Source of the DNA: Naganishia liquefaciens
Taxonomy: Eukaryota; Basidiomycota; Tremellomycetes; Filobasidiales; Filobasidiaceae
Direction: 5' to 3'
DNA: 64,000 bases
Assembly (NCBI GenBank): GCA_013423385.1
Contig: BLZA01000017.1
Location: 620,001 to 684,000 of the forward strand
Shown: positions 22,593 to 33,840 of the stretch, in pieces
Numbering within the stretch: position 1 is the first letter of the stretch
Layout of the letters: each line of letters opens with the position of its first letter
The notes under the pieces: generated by a model
Database searches by the model: none
Seen by the model: the letters and a program-made list of their open reading frames with translations, nothing else
What the model was told of the DNA's origin: nothing
Made by a program: the position numbers and the translations under genes

Positions 22593-23695
22593 TCAGAGCT
22601 TTGCCCTGACATTCTTCATCGCGCCAACTCCCCACTCTGCACCACCCGCAGGCGCACCCGTCCCCTGCATCCCATCCCCCTCGAGGTCCCCACCCTTAGA
22701 CGCTGCTTCAGCATGCCCCGCAGCTGTCGATACCTTGATGCTTGGACGAGCAGAGTACAAGTCATGTGGCGGGGATTCGGCATCGGCGTCCGCGTAGATC
22801 TGAGATCGGGTGACGGAGAGGAGTTTCCCCAGAAGAAGAGCTTTGTGGATGTCGCCCTGTTGCCAGAAAAGATTGCGCGAGTCAGGCAAATGGCAAGGGG
22901 AGACGCATGACAGGGGGAGGGGACGTGCCTTGACCTTGAGTCTTCCCTCGGAAAACAACTTGACGGGCACACGCTCCCCGATTGCCACAGCCAAGAGATC
23001 CCGGTCACTGATGTTGATCGTGATGAGATGTCGCCTGGACCAGGCGTTTGGCGCACCAGGATCCTTTGAATGCTTGGTCAGGATAGCCGGAGGCTGAAGG
23101 GTGATTCTACCGGTGGAGAAGAGGTCGATGAAGAAGTGATTGGGAGGATAGTGGTCTCCGTCAGACGACGAAGACGCCGTTGGAGTCACCTCGAACTGAA
23201 CGATACCTTGCGTCAGTGAGTACATCGGGAGACCTACGAAAGCCGACCTCACATCAAAAACAGCACCCAGCCTCCTCACCCAGTCCTTTCTCCTCTTCTC
23301 TGCAGACCTTGCATCAATTCTCTGGCTCCTTCCCCTCTTGACCACCCTCTTGGCGGATTTCTCCCCTTGCGGTAACCCCTGAGGCTGATACGTCGGCCCC
23401 GTGGCGTTCTGAACCGCTGCAGTCTTTGCGGCAGGTCGATCTGAATTTGCATTTTTCGATCCGTCGACATGAAAAGCTGGAGGCTTCTGGCCGAGAGACT
23501 CTGCCACGAGCGCAAAGACCTATCCATCCGGGTAATCATCAGTGATTCCGTCTCAATTCTCGCACGAGACCTGGTGATCCTCACCTGACTTGCATTCTCG
23601 AGACCCGGGACTCGCAAGTCGGGATACGTCTCGAGCGCTTCCTGTGCGTGGGTCTCTACAGCCGGAGGCGCATGGTGAGCGTTCGGGCGCGACAT
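22593..23695 (-). CDS. SCP2 sterol-carrier domain protein
   Basis: Four exons, 23695-23585, 23519-23253, 23195-22929 and 22856-22593, sum to 909 nt (302 aa). Once spliced, the C-terminal half reads as an SCP2 domain: ISDRDLLAVAIGERVPVK, then FSEGRLKVKGDIHKALLL, the family's sGkLkVkGD..lAl pattern. SCP2 domains bind sterols, fatty acids or acyl-CoAs, often in peroxisomes. The N-terminal 120 residues are basic and disordered (KRVVKRGRSQR, RSAEKRRKDW), and a Gly/Ala-rich tail of about 50 residues follows the domain. The C-terminus (RAKL) is near, but not identical to, the peroxisomal PTS1 consensus (S/A/C)-(K/R/H)-L, having AKL as the last three residues, which does fit PTS1. The third intron (22928-22857) must use a GC donor to give RLKVKGD. 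The 57-nt second intron is in frame and stop-free. Confidence 0.8.
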
Positions 23696-24000
23696 GACTG
23701 AAGTGAGCCTTGTAGTGAGTGGTTGAGCGGCGAGGCAGACATTCATTTGTGGAAACGAGGACCGACCCGACCCCGCTCGAGGACGCGGCTGAGCGGTGAA
23801 CGCCGATCCGATGAGATCGTCAGCGCACGTGATTCGTCATCACGGTCTCCTTCGAGGGATGCTTGTGACGAGTGGCCGCCGTCCAAGGTCTTCGGAAGGC
23901 ATTACTCTCCACGCCCCACTCGCCCACAAGAAGCACTCTCAACGTCTCCAACGACCGTCAGCAAGAAGTCCAAAGTCACTCCTAGTGCCCCCGCCCAAAG
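23696..24000. promoter_or_regulatory. Divergent intergenic region, SCP2 gene / conserved unknown gene
   Basis: About 305 bp separate two start codons facing away from each other. Open frames cross it on both strands (notably on the plus strand from 23723) but are Arg/Ser/Pro-rich shadows with no match to a family. It probably holds both promoters. Confidence 0.5.
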
Positions 24001-25674
24001 ATGGTTGCGACGCGATCCAAGACACGCTCCTCGACAGGAGGAGGTGACGACCAACCCAAGATTGACGACGTTCTCGAGGACACCGGCACGGGAAAGAAGC
24101 GACGCGCTTCCAAGGGCGGAAAAGAGGCGGCCGCAAAGGGTGGTGCCAAAAACAAGAAGCGAAAGACCGAAGAAGGAGCTGAACAGGGAGAGGAGGCAAA
24201 GCCTGGGGAGGAGGTTGGGGATGCGCAGGGGGATGTCAATGTTAATGATGCCGCTGGCAACGGCGAGGCCTCTGGTACGAGCGGCCAACTTAATGGGAAC
24301 GAGACAGCTAGCGGTGCGAACAAGGACGACCAAGGCAAGATCGATGATTCGTCAAGAGTTGATGCTCCGGCGAAACCTAAAGCCGCCGAGACCAACGCGT
24401 CTTCCGAGGACACCAGGCGATTGGAAGATACCAAAGAGGAAGAAGACAAGGACCAAGCGGATCAAGCCGAAAGCCAACCTAAGAATGAAACGTCTGAGTC
24501 TGATGTGGCAGGTGCCACCGACAAGAAGGAAGTCAAGGAAGCCGAAAAGGAAATCGTGCAGAACGACAATGTGACTGAATACGGAACTATTCACTTTCTC
24601 TACAAGCCCAAGGTAAGGGCTTTCATAGTCTCGCATAGATCATGCTCGTGCCAAGCCCACTTCCTGTTGAACTGATCATCCTTCGCGACAGGTCGAGGTC
24701 TTGCATCCCGGATCAGTGGATGACGTTCAACGACTGCACATCATCCTTCAACCGCACTCTCAAGGTGATCCGTCAGGAAAGCCCGTTCTCTCGCGCATGA
24801 TCCATGTTGGACGAAAGGTATTGCCTGCTGCGGGTCACGGACGAAGGCAGCCGTGAGTGTTCTTTCCGGACTGACTCCTTTCGATTCATGATTTGACCCG
24901 CTGCCAGATTCTGGGCGTTTGTTTCTGCTGTTGCTGAAGATGTGGGTGAATTACATGACGCGTTGAAGGAAGTGAGTGCCCTCGAATTGCGAGACACCTC
25001 CTATCGCGTTTGACTCGCGCTGGATGCATAGTCCAAGAACGACACCAAGACCAGAGGCGTGCGAACGACCGGTGCCGATAGACTCATCGCGTCCGGTCCC
25101 TACTGTATTATCTCTCAGCCGGCCAGTTCCAACTCGGACCGCCGAACTTCGTTCCTTTGCTACGCGACGACCTTGCCGAGGGAGCCGGGAGAGGTGCAAA
25201 AGGCGTTCAACATTGATGCGGAAGGATCCTTCACTATCTCTGTCAAGAATCCCGCCGGTGGCGATCCCCCGAGGGCGGGATTGAAGGAAAAGGCCGAGTT
25301 CCCCGACGAGTGTGAGCTTGACAGCGCTCGATGAGATGTGCAACGCCTGTTCACTACATGTCCCTACAGTACAAAGCAAGATCGGAACCTTGCGATGGCA
25401 CGCGATTGATCCCCCGACCTTCCTCGACTATCCCAATGCGGAACTTCTTCTGATCGCTTCGCATGGCGCAGACATTGCACACCACGCCGGTCAGGAGATT
25501 GCACATGAGCTTGAACAGATTGCCGATGAAGGTGATGTCGCGGACGTCGAGGAGGATGAAAAGCATGAGATTGAAGCGGGCGTGCAAAAGGGGATTTTTG
25601 GCATGTTGAAGGCGCGAGGCAAGGAGCATGTGGTCGAGGGCCAGGAGAGTTTGATCGAAGGCAATTGGGTTTGA
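24001..25674 (+). CDS. Conserved protein of unknown function with disordered acidic N-terminus
   Basis: Five exons: 24001-24612, 24692-24852, 24908-24971, 25032-25311 and 25370-25674. The first 190 residues are low in complexity: Lys-rich with a likely nuclear signal (GKKRRASKGGK, KNKKRK), then Glu/Asp/Gln-rich. The folded part begins YGTIHFLYKPKVEV and continues with VDDVQRLHIILQPHS, HVGRKVLP, FWAFVSAVAEDVGEL and GTLRWHAIDPP. I recall similar single-domain proteins in fungi, plants and bacteria with no assigned function, but cannot name the family. The C-terminal 90 residues are acidic and helical, with EGQESLIEGNWV at the end. The splice junctions are all GT-AG and the ordered region reads continuously through them. 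Confidence 0.75.
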
Positions 25675-26285
25675 GACCTGGAATGCATGAATAGAGCGGC
25701 CCCGAGACGGGAAACAAGAGGGCAAAAATGAAAAGTTGTATCCGTTCGAAACCCAGCACGCAGAGAAACGGCTGAAAGCGCCATAAACACGATGAACGCA
25801 TCCACGGCGACAGAGTCATTCTACAGAGCACGCGCTTGATATCACTGCACGATCAAAAACGCTATCACATTCAACGATAGGGGCATGAGTCGCGCGAAAG
25901 ACGACGCAGATCTCAGATACGGCGACCACATCTCCTGGGACAAATTCGGGCGAGAGAAGCTCAGGGATATTGGAAGGGTGTTTGACAGAAGATATGAGAA
26001 ACTGAAAGACGGGCCAAACCAGTGCAAGGGCGAGCCTCATTATGTTTGATATCCCCATGAGACAAAGGATCCCGTCACCAATGTCAAAACGTGACTGTCG
26101 CTGACCGACGCCGGGTACAGGTAGAGCCGATATAATTTTATAGCGCGAAAACGATCCCGTCTCTCGACAGAACGCTCGTCGCCGAATCCTCTCCTGCTCG
26201 CCGACGGAAGCTGCAGCAGCCATATTCCACATCCCTCCGCACCGCCTATCCGAACGACATCTTTCCTACACTAGGGGCGAGTCGA
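25675..26285. other. Convergent intergenic region; weak minus-strand open frame
   Basis: The interval between two convergent stop codons is about 610 bp. A 138-codon minus-strand open frame (26232-25816) starts with ATG and has one hydrophobic segment (MRLALALVWPVFQFLIS), but it contains a TATAAAATTATA-like stretch and no recognisable domain. I regard it as unproven. The rest should be 3' UTR sequence. Confidence 0.4.
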
Positions 26286-27175
26286 TTAGATGAAGCCGAT
26301 CTGAGAATTGCGGATTAGCGTTTGAATACTTTCCAGGCGAGCCACTCGACTCACCTTGTTGGCAACGTCCAAAGCGTCGTGGTCGGCGGTCAATCGGACG
26401 TAGGCCTTCTTCTTACCGTCGGGTCTGAAGTAATTCTGTCAGCTTTCGTTTCCTTGTCCCGACTTTGAATCCCACTCACCGGATCAGAGTCCTGACCTTG
26501 GCAGCCTCAACATCGTACAGCTTCTTGACGGCATCCTTGATTTGCCTCTTGTTGCTCTTCAAGTCAACGATGAAGACCAAGGTGTTGTTGTCCTCGATCT
26601 TCTTCATGGCGCTCTCGGTGTTCAACGGGTGCTGGATGACTCGGAACTGGTCCATTCGGGGCAAGTGGGGGATGGACTTTCGAGCATACTTGGGGTTTCG
26701 TCGAAGCTTGAGGGTGTTGGGTCGGTGGAACGAGACCGTGGTTCGGACCTTTCGGAGCGAGGTGGACTGGGTACCCTTCAAGGCGGCCTTCTTGGCCAAC
26801 TTGGCCTTGGCCTCTTGGGGCTTAGCAGCGGCTGTTTGAAAGGGGTACATGTCAGCACATGTCGACGATTGTGTCCAGACTCCAGCCATCCCGATCTCTG
26901 CTCTTCTCAACGACATTCATTCATCCCCAGCGTAGTGATAAAGCCGTGCCGAGAAGGCGGTTGTTGGATTGCCGACAGTCCCCCCGTGATGCTGATACCG
27001 AAAACAGTCTTGACGGTTTGGCGACATCTTCCGGCTTCCCCCCAACCCTTCACGTTTCCTGCCCCATGCTATCGCATTTGCCCTTCTCCAATCTCTGCCA
27101 TACTCCGCTCCCGCACTTTCCACCCAGAGAAAATTCCTACTAACCCTTGGAACCGGACGACTTGGCGGCGGACAT
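26286..27175 (-). CDS. RPL25: 60S ribosomal protein uL23 (RPL25/RPL23A)
   Basis: Exons: 27175-27145 (31 nt, [10 protein letters not shown]), 26831-26480, a short exon near 26426-26360, and a last exon giving IGFI and TAA at 26286. The body reads [22 protein letters not shown] in pieces, then [19 protein letters not shown] and [23 protein letters not shown], ending NKIGFI, the invariant uL23 tail. The protein sits at the polypeptide exit tunnel and docks SRP and other nascent-chain factors. The first intron is about 310 nt, roughly six times the local average, which is common for ribosomal protein genes in fungi and may aid expression or regulation. No box C/D or H/ACA snoRNA could be seen in it. 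Confidence 0.96.
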
Positions 27176-28324
27176 CTTGATGTTTTTCAAAAGGTCTAAA
27201 CTGTGCAGTAAAGTCTAGGACCCGGTATAATCAGCCTCGCGAGAATCGGACCTCCTTGACAGCGCGTCAAAGCGTACCCCTTCCGGTGGATCTTGAGGAT
27301 TTCGTCGGAGCCAGGGCGGGGGCGGCAGCTGCAACGGCGTCACGCCAGCGGGAAACGGTGAACAAGGCGATCGGAACGACGATTCCGGGTGTCTCTGCGT
27401 GTGCGACCAGGAGGGGCAAGGTCTGGGCTGGGAACAGGGAGAGCAAAAAAGGCGCAGCGTGCGCTAGAACGAGAAGTCGCTTTCAAATGGTGTTCAAAGG
27501 GCCGACGAACAAGGCCAGCACTTCGAATTCAAGCCGAGCCAGACTTTTTGCTTTCCCGTGCTTTGGCTTCCAAATTCCCCGCGGAACATCGCACTTGCTG
27601 CCAGCTTTGATGCCCAGACTGTCAATCCTGTAGTTTCACGTCGGCCGTTGGGCTCGCCGGATAGCTGTTATTAGGTTACAATTCTAACCGCGTTACTGCC
27701 CTTCACGCATCTTCCACTGGAAGGCTATTGCGGATCTCAGGCCATGCCGTCTTTGTGGCGCGGTACCAAGCCGTATTGGAATTGGTCGATACAATATGCT
27801 ACCGTTGTCATCCTCTCATAGTCTTCGATTTATTATTGTGTGCAAACGGTACAAGAGTGACCCATTCGTTGCGGGTGTTGCCACTGATGCGTGGTCCACA
27901 AGTGTCCATCAGCCATCTAAAACAAGCTGCAACGCTATCGGTATGGCCGTTGACGGATATGTCATCGCCCGCTGCGACCGTCCAATGCTCAGCCAGGCGC
28001 CCCATTCGGTGCATCAAGACATGGCATGCATGGGTCAACGAAATGACGTCAAGCAGGCCCACAGTGCCGAATAAGAAACAACGCAGCGATAAGCAAACCG
28101 GCGGCCGGACCACGCGGCGCCGCAACGTCATCGCCCCGTTGTCCCGTTTTCTCCGAGCCGCAGGATGGAGCGGATGGGTGGCTGCGCGCGCGGATGATCG
28201 TTCGTGTCGTGTCGTCGGTATAGGTCTTATTCGACTGGTTGCTGTCTGCACAAAATACTTCGCATCGTCACTGTTGCTTGTTGATTCAACAAACACTCTT
28301 ACACAAGAAGCAAACAAGTTCAAA
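27176..28324. promoter_or_regulatory. Divergent intergenic region, RPL25 / VIP1-like
   Basis: About 1.15 kb between two start codons facing away from each other, with only shadow frames (such as 28464-27808 on the minus strand, Arg/Ser-rich with no domain). The RPL25-proximal part is expected to hold ribosomal-protein promoter elements, but I cannot name a site. Confidence 0.5.
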
Positions 28325-29499
28325 ATGTCTGGATTCTCCGTACACGTACGCAAAGGGCAGAACTTTGCGTTTAGCATTCCCGCTGACTCGCTCCTCGCTC
28401 TGCACAGGTCGCCGGCCTCGCGCCCGAAACCACCGAGGAAAAGCTCGTCGACTTCCGTGAGCATCAGCCGAAAATGCCTTTCATTTGCCTGCGCCTCGCT
28501 GACACCAACGTTTCGCAGTCTCCTTCTGCGGTCAAGTCAAGAGCGTACAGATGGGCGACAAGTCTGCCGATGTTGTCTTTGCCAAAGAATCCGCAGCCAA
28601 GACTGCGCTGATGCTCAATGGTGGAACGTGAGTTGGTACGATACCGATGATTGTGCCCCCGACCGATCGCGATCGTCGTCTTTGCAGTCTGGATGGCGCT
28701 CACCTTGAAGTCACCTCGACCACTCCCGTTGCCCCCGCCGCCGCCGGTGCTTTGCCTACCGGTGCCAACTCGGAGACTCCAATTGGCGCCTCTTCAACGC
28801 TTGGTAACGATGGTGTTAGCCACTTGGAGCAGGAAGACAAGCCCAAGGCTGGTATCATGGCCGAGTGTGCGTTATGATGTGTTTTGCAGAGTAAAGTAGT
28901 GATTGACGCTGATGTCTCACAGACTTGGCCGCTGGCTACGCCATGTCGGATCTCTTGATTGAGCGAGCTATCGAAATGGACCGTGAGTCAGACCCCAAGT
29001 CGAGCCTGAGCGAGATCTGACTTGATATGCCCAACGAAATTCAGGAAAGCAAGGCATCTCGGCTCGATTCATGCAGTATATCAATCAGCTCGACAACAAG
29101 GTCGGCGAGACTGGTAAGCGAGATGGAGCCCCTCCCGACCGGACGATTCCTGACACCTTATATCTTCCAGTCGTCGGTCACCCTGACCAGAAGGCATCCA
29201 CCATCCTGGCCGGCCACCTCGGCCAGGCTGTCCACAAGACCAAGGAATTCGACGAGCAACGAGGCATCACCGCCCGCATCATGGACGTCTACTCCAAGGC
29301 ACTCAACAGCAACACTGGACAGAAGGTCTTGCACTTTTACACCTCGACGACCAAGGGTGTGATGGATGTGCATGAGGAGGCCAAGAGGATCGCGTCGGAG
29401 AAGAAGGCGACGCATGGTACGACCGGTGCGGCGCACGAGGTCGCGCCCAAATTTACGGAGACGGTTGACTCTGCTGCGGCCAAGGCAAGCACTTCGTAA
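28325..29499 (+). CDS. RRM RNA-binding protein, Vip1 type
   Basis: Seven or so short exons from ATG 28325 to TAA 29497-29499. Spliced, it begins MSGFSVHVAGLAPETTEEKL, where the second exon joins at a GTACGC donor and the tiny first exon gives seven codons. Then FCGQVKSVQMGD and SADVVFAKESAAKTALMLNGG complete an RRM fold, with VHVAGLA as RNP2. A Pro/Ala-rich linker follows, then an Ala-rich helical half: YLAAGYAMSDLLIERAIEMD, SARFMQYINQLDNKV and ILAGHLGQAVHKTKEFDEQ. This matches the fission-yeast Vip1 layout (one N-terminal RRM plus conserved C-terminal helical region). The function of the family is poorly known; RNA binding is inferred from the RRM. Confidence 0.87.
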
Positions 29500-30473
29500 G
29501 ATTAGGTTGAAGAAGGCATTGGATGGAAGGAAATGTTTGAACCTTAGATTTGTCGTTGTCATAATAGCTCTCTAGCACCATGTTGTCAATGCAGTACTTC
29601 ATTCATCAGACAATCAGTCCGTGCTCGGTGTGCAGTCGCGAGTCCGTGTCGGAGTGTATTCGTCACCGGACCCTGTCGACCACGAGAGGAATGAACAAGC
29701 CGTAAAGCGGGAAGGGAGATGGGCGAGGGGGCCGGAAAGCACGTTGAGGAAGTATTTAATAGTAGAGCATCACTTTACAAGCCGGAACATAAGAGTAACC
29801 CATCAGACTCGCTTCGTATGAAACGCCCACGAGGGATCCCAACGTCGACACCATCGAAACGGTGTCTTCGTTATACGAGATCCCCCGCCGGGCTTCATCG
29901 ATTGGTCCGACTCGCTGACCCGAGAGCACAGCAGAGATGCGGAACAAGTAGACTCCGTGTTATTTAGTTTCCTAAACAGGGCGCTACGAAGGTTTTGGTC
30001 ATCAGCTGGGTTAAAGCTTATGTGGCTTGAGTAAACAAGCGAGGATCAGTTAGCTACTGCAAATATATCCTGCAGACTGTGCAAGGAAGGTGAATCAGCA
30101 AAGTGCGTTGGGAAAGGTATGGGGTGCGGGAGAGCACTCACGTATGATCATGGAGAGAAAGGCAAGAAAGGTATGAAAAGCCATGGAAGAGATGGTTATA
30201 TACCTGGCGAGGACGAGCCACAGAGGCGGTTTGCGTTGCATCCGCGCAAAAATCTTGGTCACGTGCCAAATGATCGCGCTTACGGGCTGGTGCGCCTGTA
30301 ATGAGGCCTACCGAATGCCCATCGATTGCAAGCGCGGGCGTTGGGCCAGGAAAAATCAAGCGAAGGTCAGGGTCAAGCGGTGACGACAAGCGATCGCTCT
30401 GCAAGCGACTGTCACCAAAACATCCTGTGTAGCACATACCAGGAAGGCGTCGCTCGATAGACACCTACGCATC
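29500..30473. other. Intergenic region upstream of eIF3a; possible small minus-strand exon
   Basis: About 970 bp without a clear gene. A minus-strand frame at 29947-29756 has ordinary-looking protein composition (SYNEDTVSMVSTLGSLVGVS) but no ATG in the frame and no family match, so it is noted only as a candidate. The right-hand part should contain the eIF3a promoter. Confidence 0.4.
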
Positions 30474-33400
30474 ATGAACAGGAATTTCGTAAAGCCGGAG
30501 ACGGTGCTCAAGGTGAGTCTTGCGGGTTACCCCTCCCCCCCTCCCCCCTTCGCTCCCGGAATCAAGGCTGACACTTGTTCGTCTCGCAGCGCTCCGAGGA
30601 GCTCTTGGCGCTCGGTACTCCTCAGTCTGAGCAGCAGGCACTCGACTCGCTGATGGAGGTCTTCCAATCGTAAGCGCGAAACAACACTGAAGCGACGGCC
30701 CTTTCTCATGTCATACAATTCACCCGCAGTAAACGATTCAAGCAGACTCCCTTGACGACCTTGGAACCGATCATGGAAAGGTTCCTGAGCCTCTGTACCT
30801 CGCTTCGAAAGCCCCGACTGGCACGGGATGCCCTCGGTCTCTACCGAATCGCCGCTCAGTCCGTCTCTGTCCAGAGCGTTGAAAAGATCATCAACAAGTT
30901 CATTGCCGGAAGTGAGGAGAAGCTCGCCAAGGCGCAGCAGGAGGCCAAGGCGATCTTGGGCGAGGATTCGACTTCGGACAGCAAGAAGGGAGACGTCGAG
31001 GATGACTTGGAGTTGCCGTTGCAGCCGGATACGCTGTTGATGGACTCGCTGGTGGTCGAAGAGGTCGCGACCGAGGACAAGGACAGGGTCGAGCGATCCG
31101 TCGTAAACCCATGGCTGAGGTTCTGCTGGGAGGCGTACAAGAGCTGTTTGGATGTGTGCAAGTCCAACTCGAGGCTGGAAGTCGTCTACCAGAACATTGC
31201 CCTGCAAGCCTTCAACTTCTGCAAGATCCACGACAGACGAAGCGAGTTCCGACGACTTTGCGAACAGATCCGAAAGGAGCTGCAAAACGCCCAAAAGTAC
31301 TCGAACCAGACTTTCGCCATCAACTTTGCCGATGTTGACACCTTGACTCGACACCTCGACCTTCGGTTTATCCAGTTGGACAATGCCATCGAGCTCGAGC
31401 TGTGGCAGGAAGCATTCCGTTCAGTTGAAGACATTCACGGTCTCCTCGTTTATCCCGGCGCCAAGAGGGCCACCAAGGCGAGCATGATGGCCAACTACTA
31501 CAACAAGCTCACCAAAATCTTCACCGCCGAAGGTGGCTCGGGCACCATGGCTGTCTTCCACGCTGCCGCTTGGTCGCGATACCTGTCATACGGCGATGTG
31601 TCGGAGAAGACCTCGGCTGCTACGCTGCTCAGCGCTTTAGCCATTCCCTTGCACGAAGTCGAGGCTGGAGAGGTCAGGAACGGACAGCGATTGGTTGCTT
31701 TGCTCAACCTGAGCAAAATGCCCACCAGGAAGGGGTTGCTTGCAGAGATCGTAAGTGACGTGCTCATCTTTGAGTTTCTGCCACTGACGACCCTGTTCAG
31801 TTGGCCAAGGACGCCTTGCGAAAAGTTCCCGCCGAGGTCCGCGAGCTGTACAAGCTCCTCGAGATCGACTTCCACCCCTTGATCACGGTCAAGCAGATCG
31901 CCCCTCTTGTTGACAGCCTCGCCGCTCAGCAAGACTACGCCGGTTACATCCGAAGCTTGCAGCCCGTCGTCCTTTCTCGATTGTTCAAGGCTCTCTCCGA
32001 AGTCTACTCTACCGTCTCGATCTCGCAGATTCTCGCCTTGCTGAAGCCCTTCGAGTCGGGACCTTGGACGTTCAACGAGCAGTCCCTGGAAAAGTTTGTC
32101 ATGGTCGCCAGCAAGCGAAAGGAATTGATTGTTTCGGTTGACCACGTCAACAAGTCAATCACCTTCCAGGAGGATGCCTCGGCCAACGTGACCCCGTTGG
32201 TCGAGTACACCAACCTGAACGCCAGCTCGCGCCCGCAGACTCAGCTCAACCGACTTGCCATCGCCTTGCAGAACACCATTGCCTACCTGGATCCCTCGAT
32301 CGCTGAGCGCGCTCGTGAAGCCCGGGAACAGGCTATCGCCAATGCCGTTGCCGTCCTCGAAGACGAACGCAAGTCGGCTCAGCACCGACAGGCCATTGTC
32401 CAGCGTCGACGACAGAAGCTCGACGAGATTACTTCGCGACGTGAAAAGGAAGAGGCGTCGGCTCGAGAGGAACGTCAGCGAATCGCTGCGCGGGAAGCGG
32501 CCGAGCGTGAGGCCGAAATGAACAAGCAGCGTGAACGGGAGCGAATTCAGCGAGAGATTGACAACATCAAGGCTCAGGAAGCCAGAAAGTTGGCCGAGAC
32601 TCTCAATGCTCGAGGTGGTCTAAAGATTGATGTCTCTGTAAGTTCCGGTGTCGGAGATCTCGCTGTCATTTCACTGACCCCGATGGCAGAAAATGGGCGA
32701 GAACATTGACACCGAGACTCTGCTGGCTATGCAGAGTCAGCAGATCGAGAAGGAGCAAAAGACGATCGCCGAACGAACTCGAATCATCGCCAAGCGAGTC
32801 GATCACCTCGAGCGAGCGTTCCGAAAGGAAGAAATTCCGTTGATCCACGCCGACTACGAGAAGCAAAAGGCTGCGGACCTCGAGGCTCACCAGAAGCAGA
32901 TTGAGGCCGAGCGACAGGCGGCAATGGAGAAGCACCAGCACGATCTCGCGCTCAAGAAGCGATTGGGACGCATGATGGCCGACTACAAGGTCGTCCGGGA
33001 CATTGTTGAGGCAAAGAGGGCCGACGAATTCGCTGCCAAGCGAGCTGCTTCGGAGAAGAAGATTGCCGAGGAGAAGGCAAAGCTGAAGAAGAAGGTATTG
33101 GCTGAACGTGCGGCCAAGAAGAAGCAGGAAGAGGAGGAGAGGAAGCGAGTCGAAGAGGAGAACAGGCGAGAGGCTGGTACGTCCGGGTCCGCAAGTGATA
33201 GGTGGGGCAAAGGCTGACTTTGCTTGATATAGAACGAGCTGCCGCTGCCGAACGAGAAGCGGCCGAACGTGAGGCCAAGGAAAAGGCCGCTCAGGAGGAG
33301 AAGGCCAAGGCTCTCGCTCAGCGAGAAGCCGAACGCGCTGCCGACAGGGAGAGAATCCTGGCTCAGCAAAAGAGGGAAGAGGAGGCATTGGCACGACGCA

Positions 33401-33840
33401 ATGCCGCTGCGTCGGGACCGACATTCACTCGCGCCGCTCCACCAGCTGCCGGTTCCGCCCCCTCGGGCGAACGCAGGCGACTCAATCTGGCACCCCGAAC
33501 CACTGAAGCACCGGCAGCTGCGGCCGTCGGCGTCTCTGCTCGACCTGCTGACGCTCCTGCGCGAGCTGATGCTGCCGCATCTGCCGCAGCCTCGGGCAAG
33601 TTTATGCCGACGGCACTGCGTGGCGCCGGTGGTGCCGGTGGTGGCTGGCGAGAACGACAGGCCGCCAAGCAGGCCACGGGCGGAGATGCCTCGCCTGCCC
33701 CCGCGGCGCTCGAGTCGAAGCCTTCGGCTTACAGGCCGCCTGGAGCTTCGGGCGGCGCGGGAGGATGGCGAGATAGGGAGGCCGCTTCCGGCGGTGCGAG
33801 CGGCGACCGACCGAGGCCCGCATGGGCCAAGAGGTCTTGA
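30474..33840 (+). CDS. TIF32: Translation initiation factor eIF3a (Tif32/Rpg1)
   Basis: Six exons: 30474-30512, 30590-30669, 30730-31750, 31801-32637, 32690-33176 and 33233-33840, total 3072 nt (1023 aa). The start MNRNFVKPETVLKRSEELL is the usual eIF3a N-terminus, and the first coding exon has just 13 codons. The N-terminal half is helical repeat plus PCI domain (SRLFKALSEVYSTVSISQIL, then PFESGPWTFNEQSLEKF). The C-terminal half is a long charged coiled coil (ERERIQREIDNIKAQEA, KKKQEEEERKRVEEE), followed by an Ala/Pro/Gly-rich tail with repeated GGWR motifs, ending RPAWAKRS. eIF3a scaffolds the eIF3 complex on the 40S subunit and bridges mRNA entry and exit. Neighbours share no obvious pathway except the ribosomal protein about 3 kb upstream. 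Confidence 0.96.

Noticed and set aside
23723-24574. Plus-strand 283-codon Arg-rich frame overlapping the conserved unknown gene
   Set aside because: It lies in another frame of the exon that starts at 24001, which splices to a conserved domain. The Arg/Pro/Ser composition is that of a shadow frame.
26835-27144. A snoRNA in the RPL25 first intron
   Set aside because: No C box (TGATGA) with matching D box or H/ACA pair was found on reading the intron.
27808-28464. 218-codon minus-strand frame upstream of the VIP1-like gene
   Set aside because: It overlaps the first VIP1 exons in antisense and shows no family signature.
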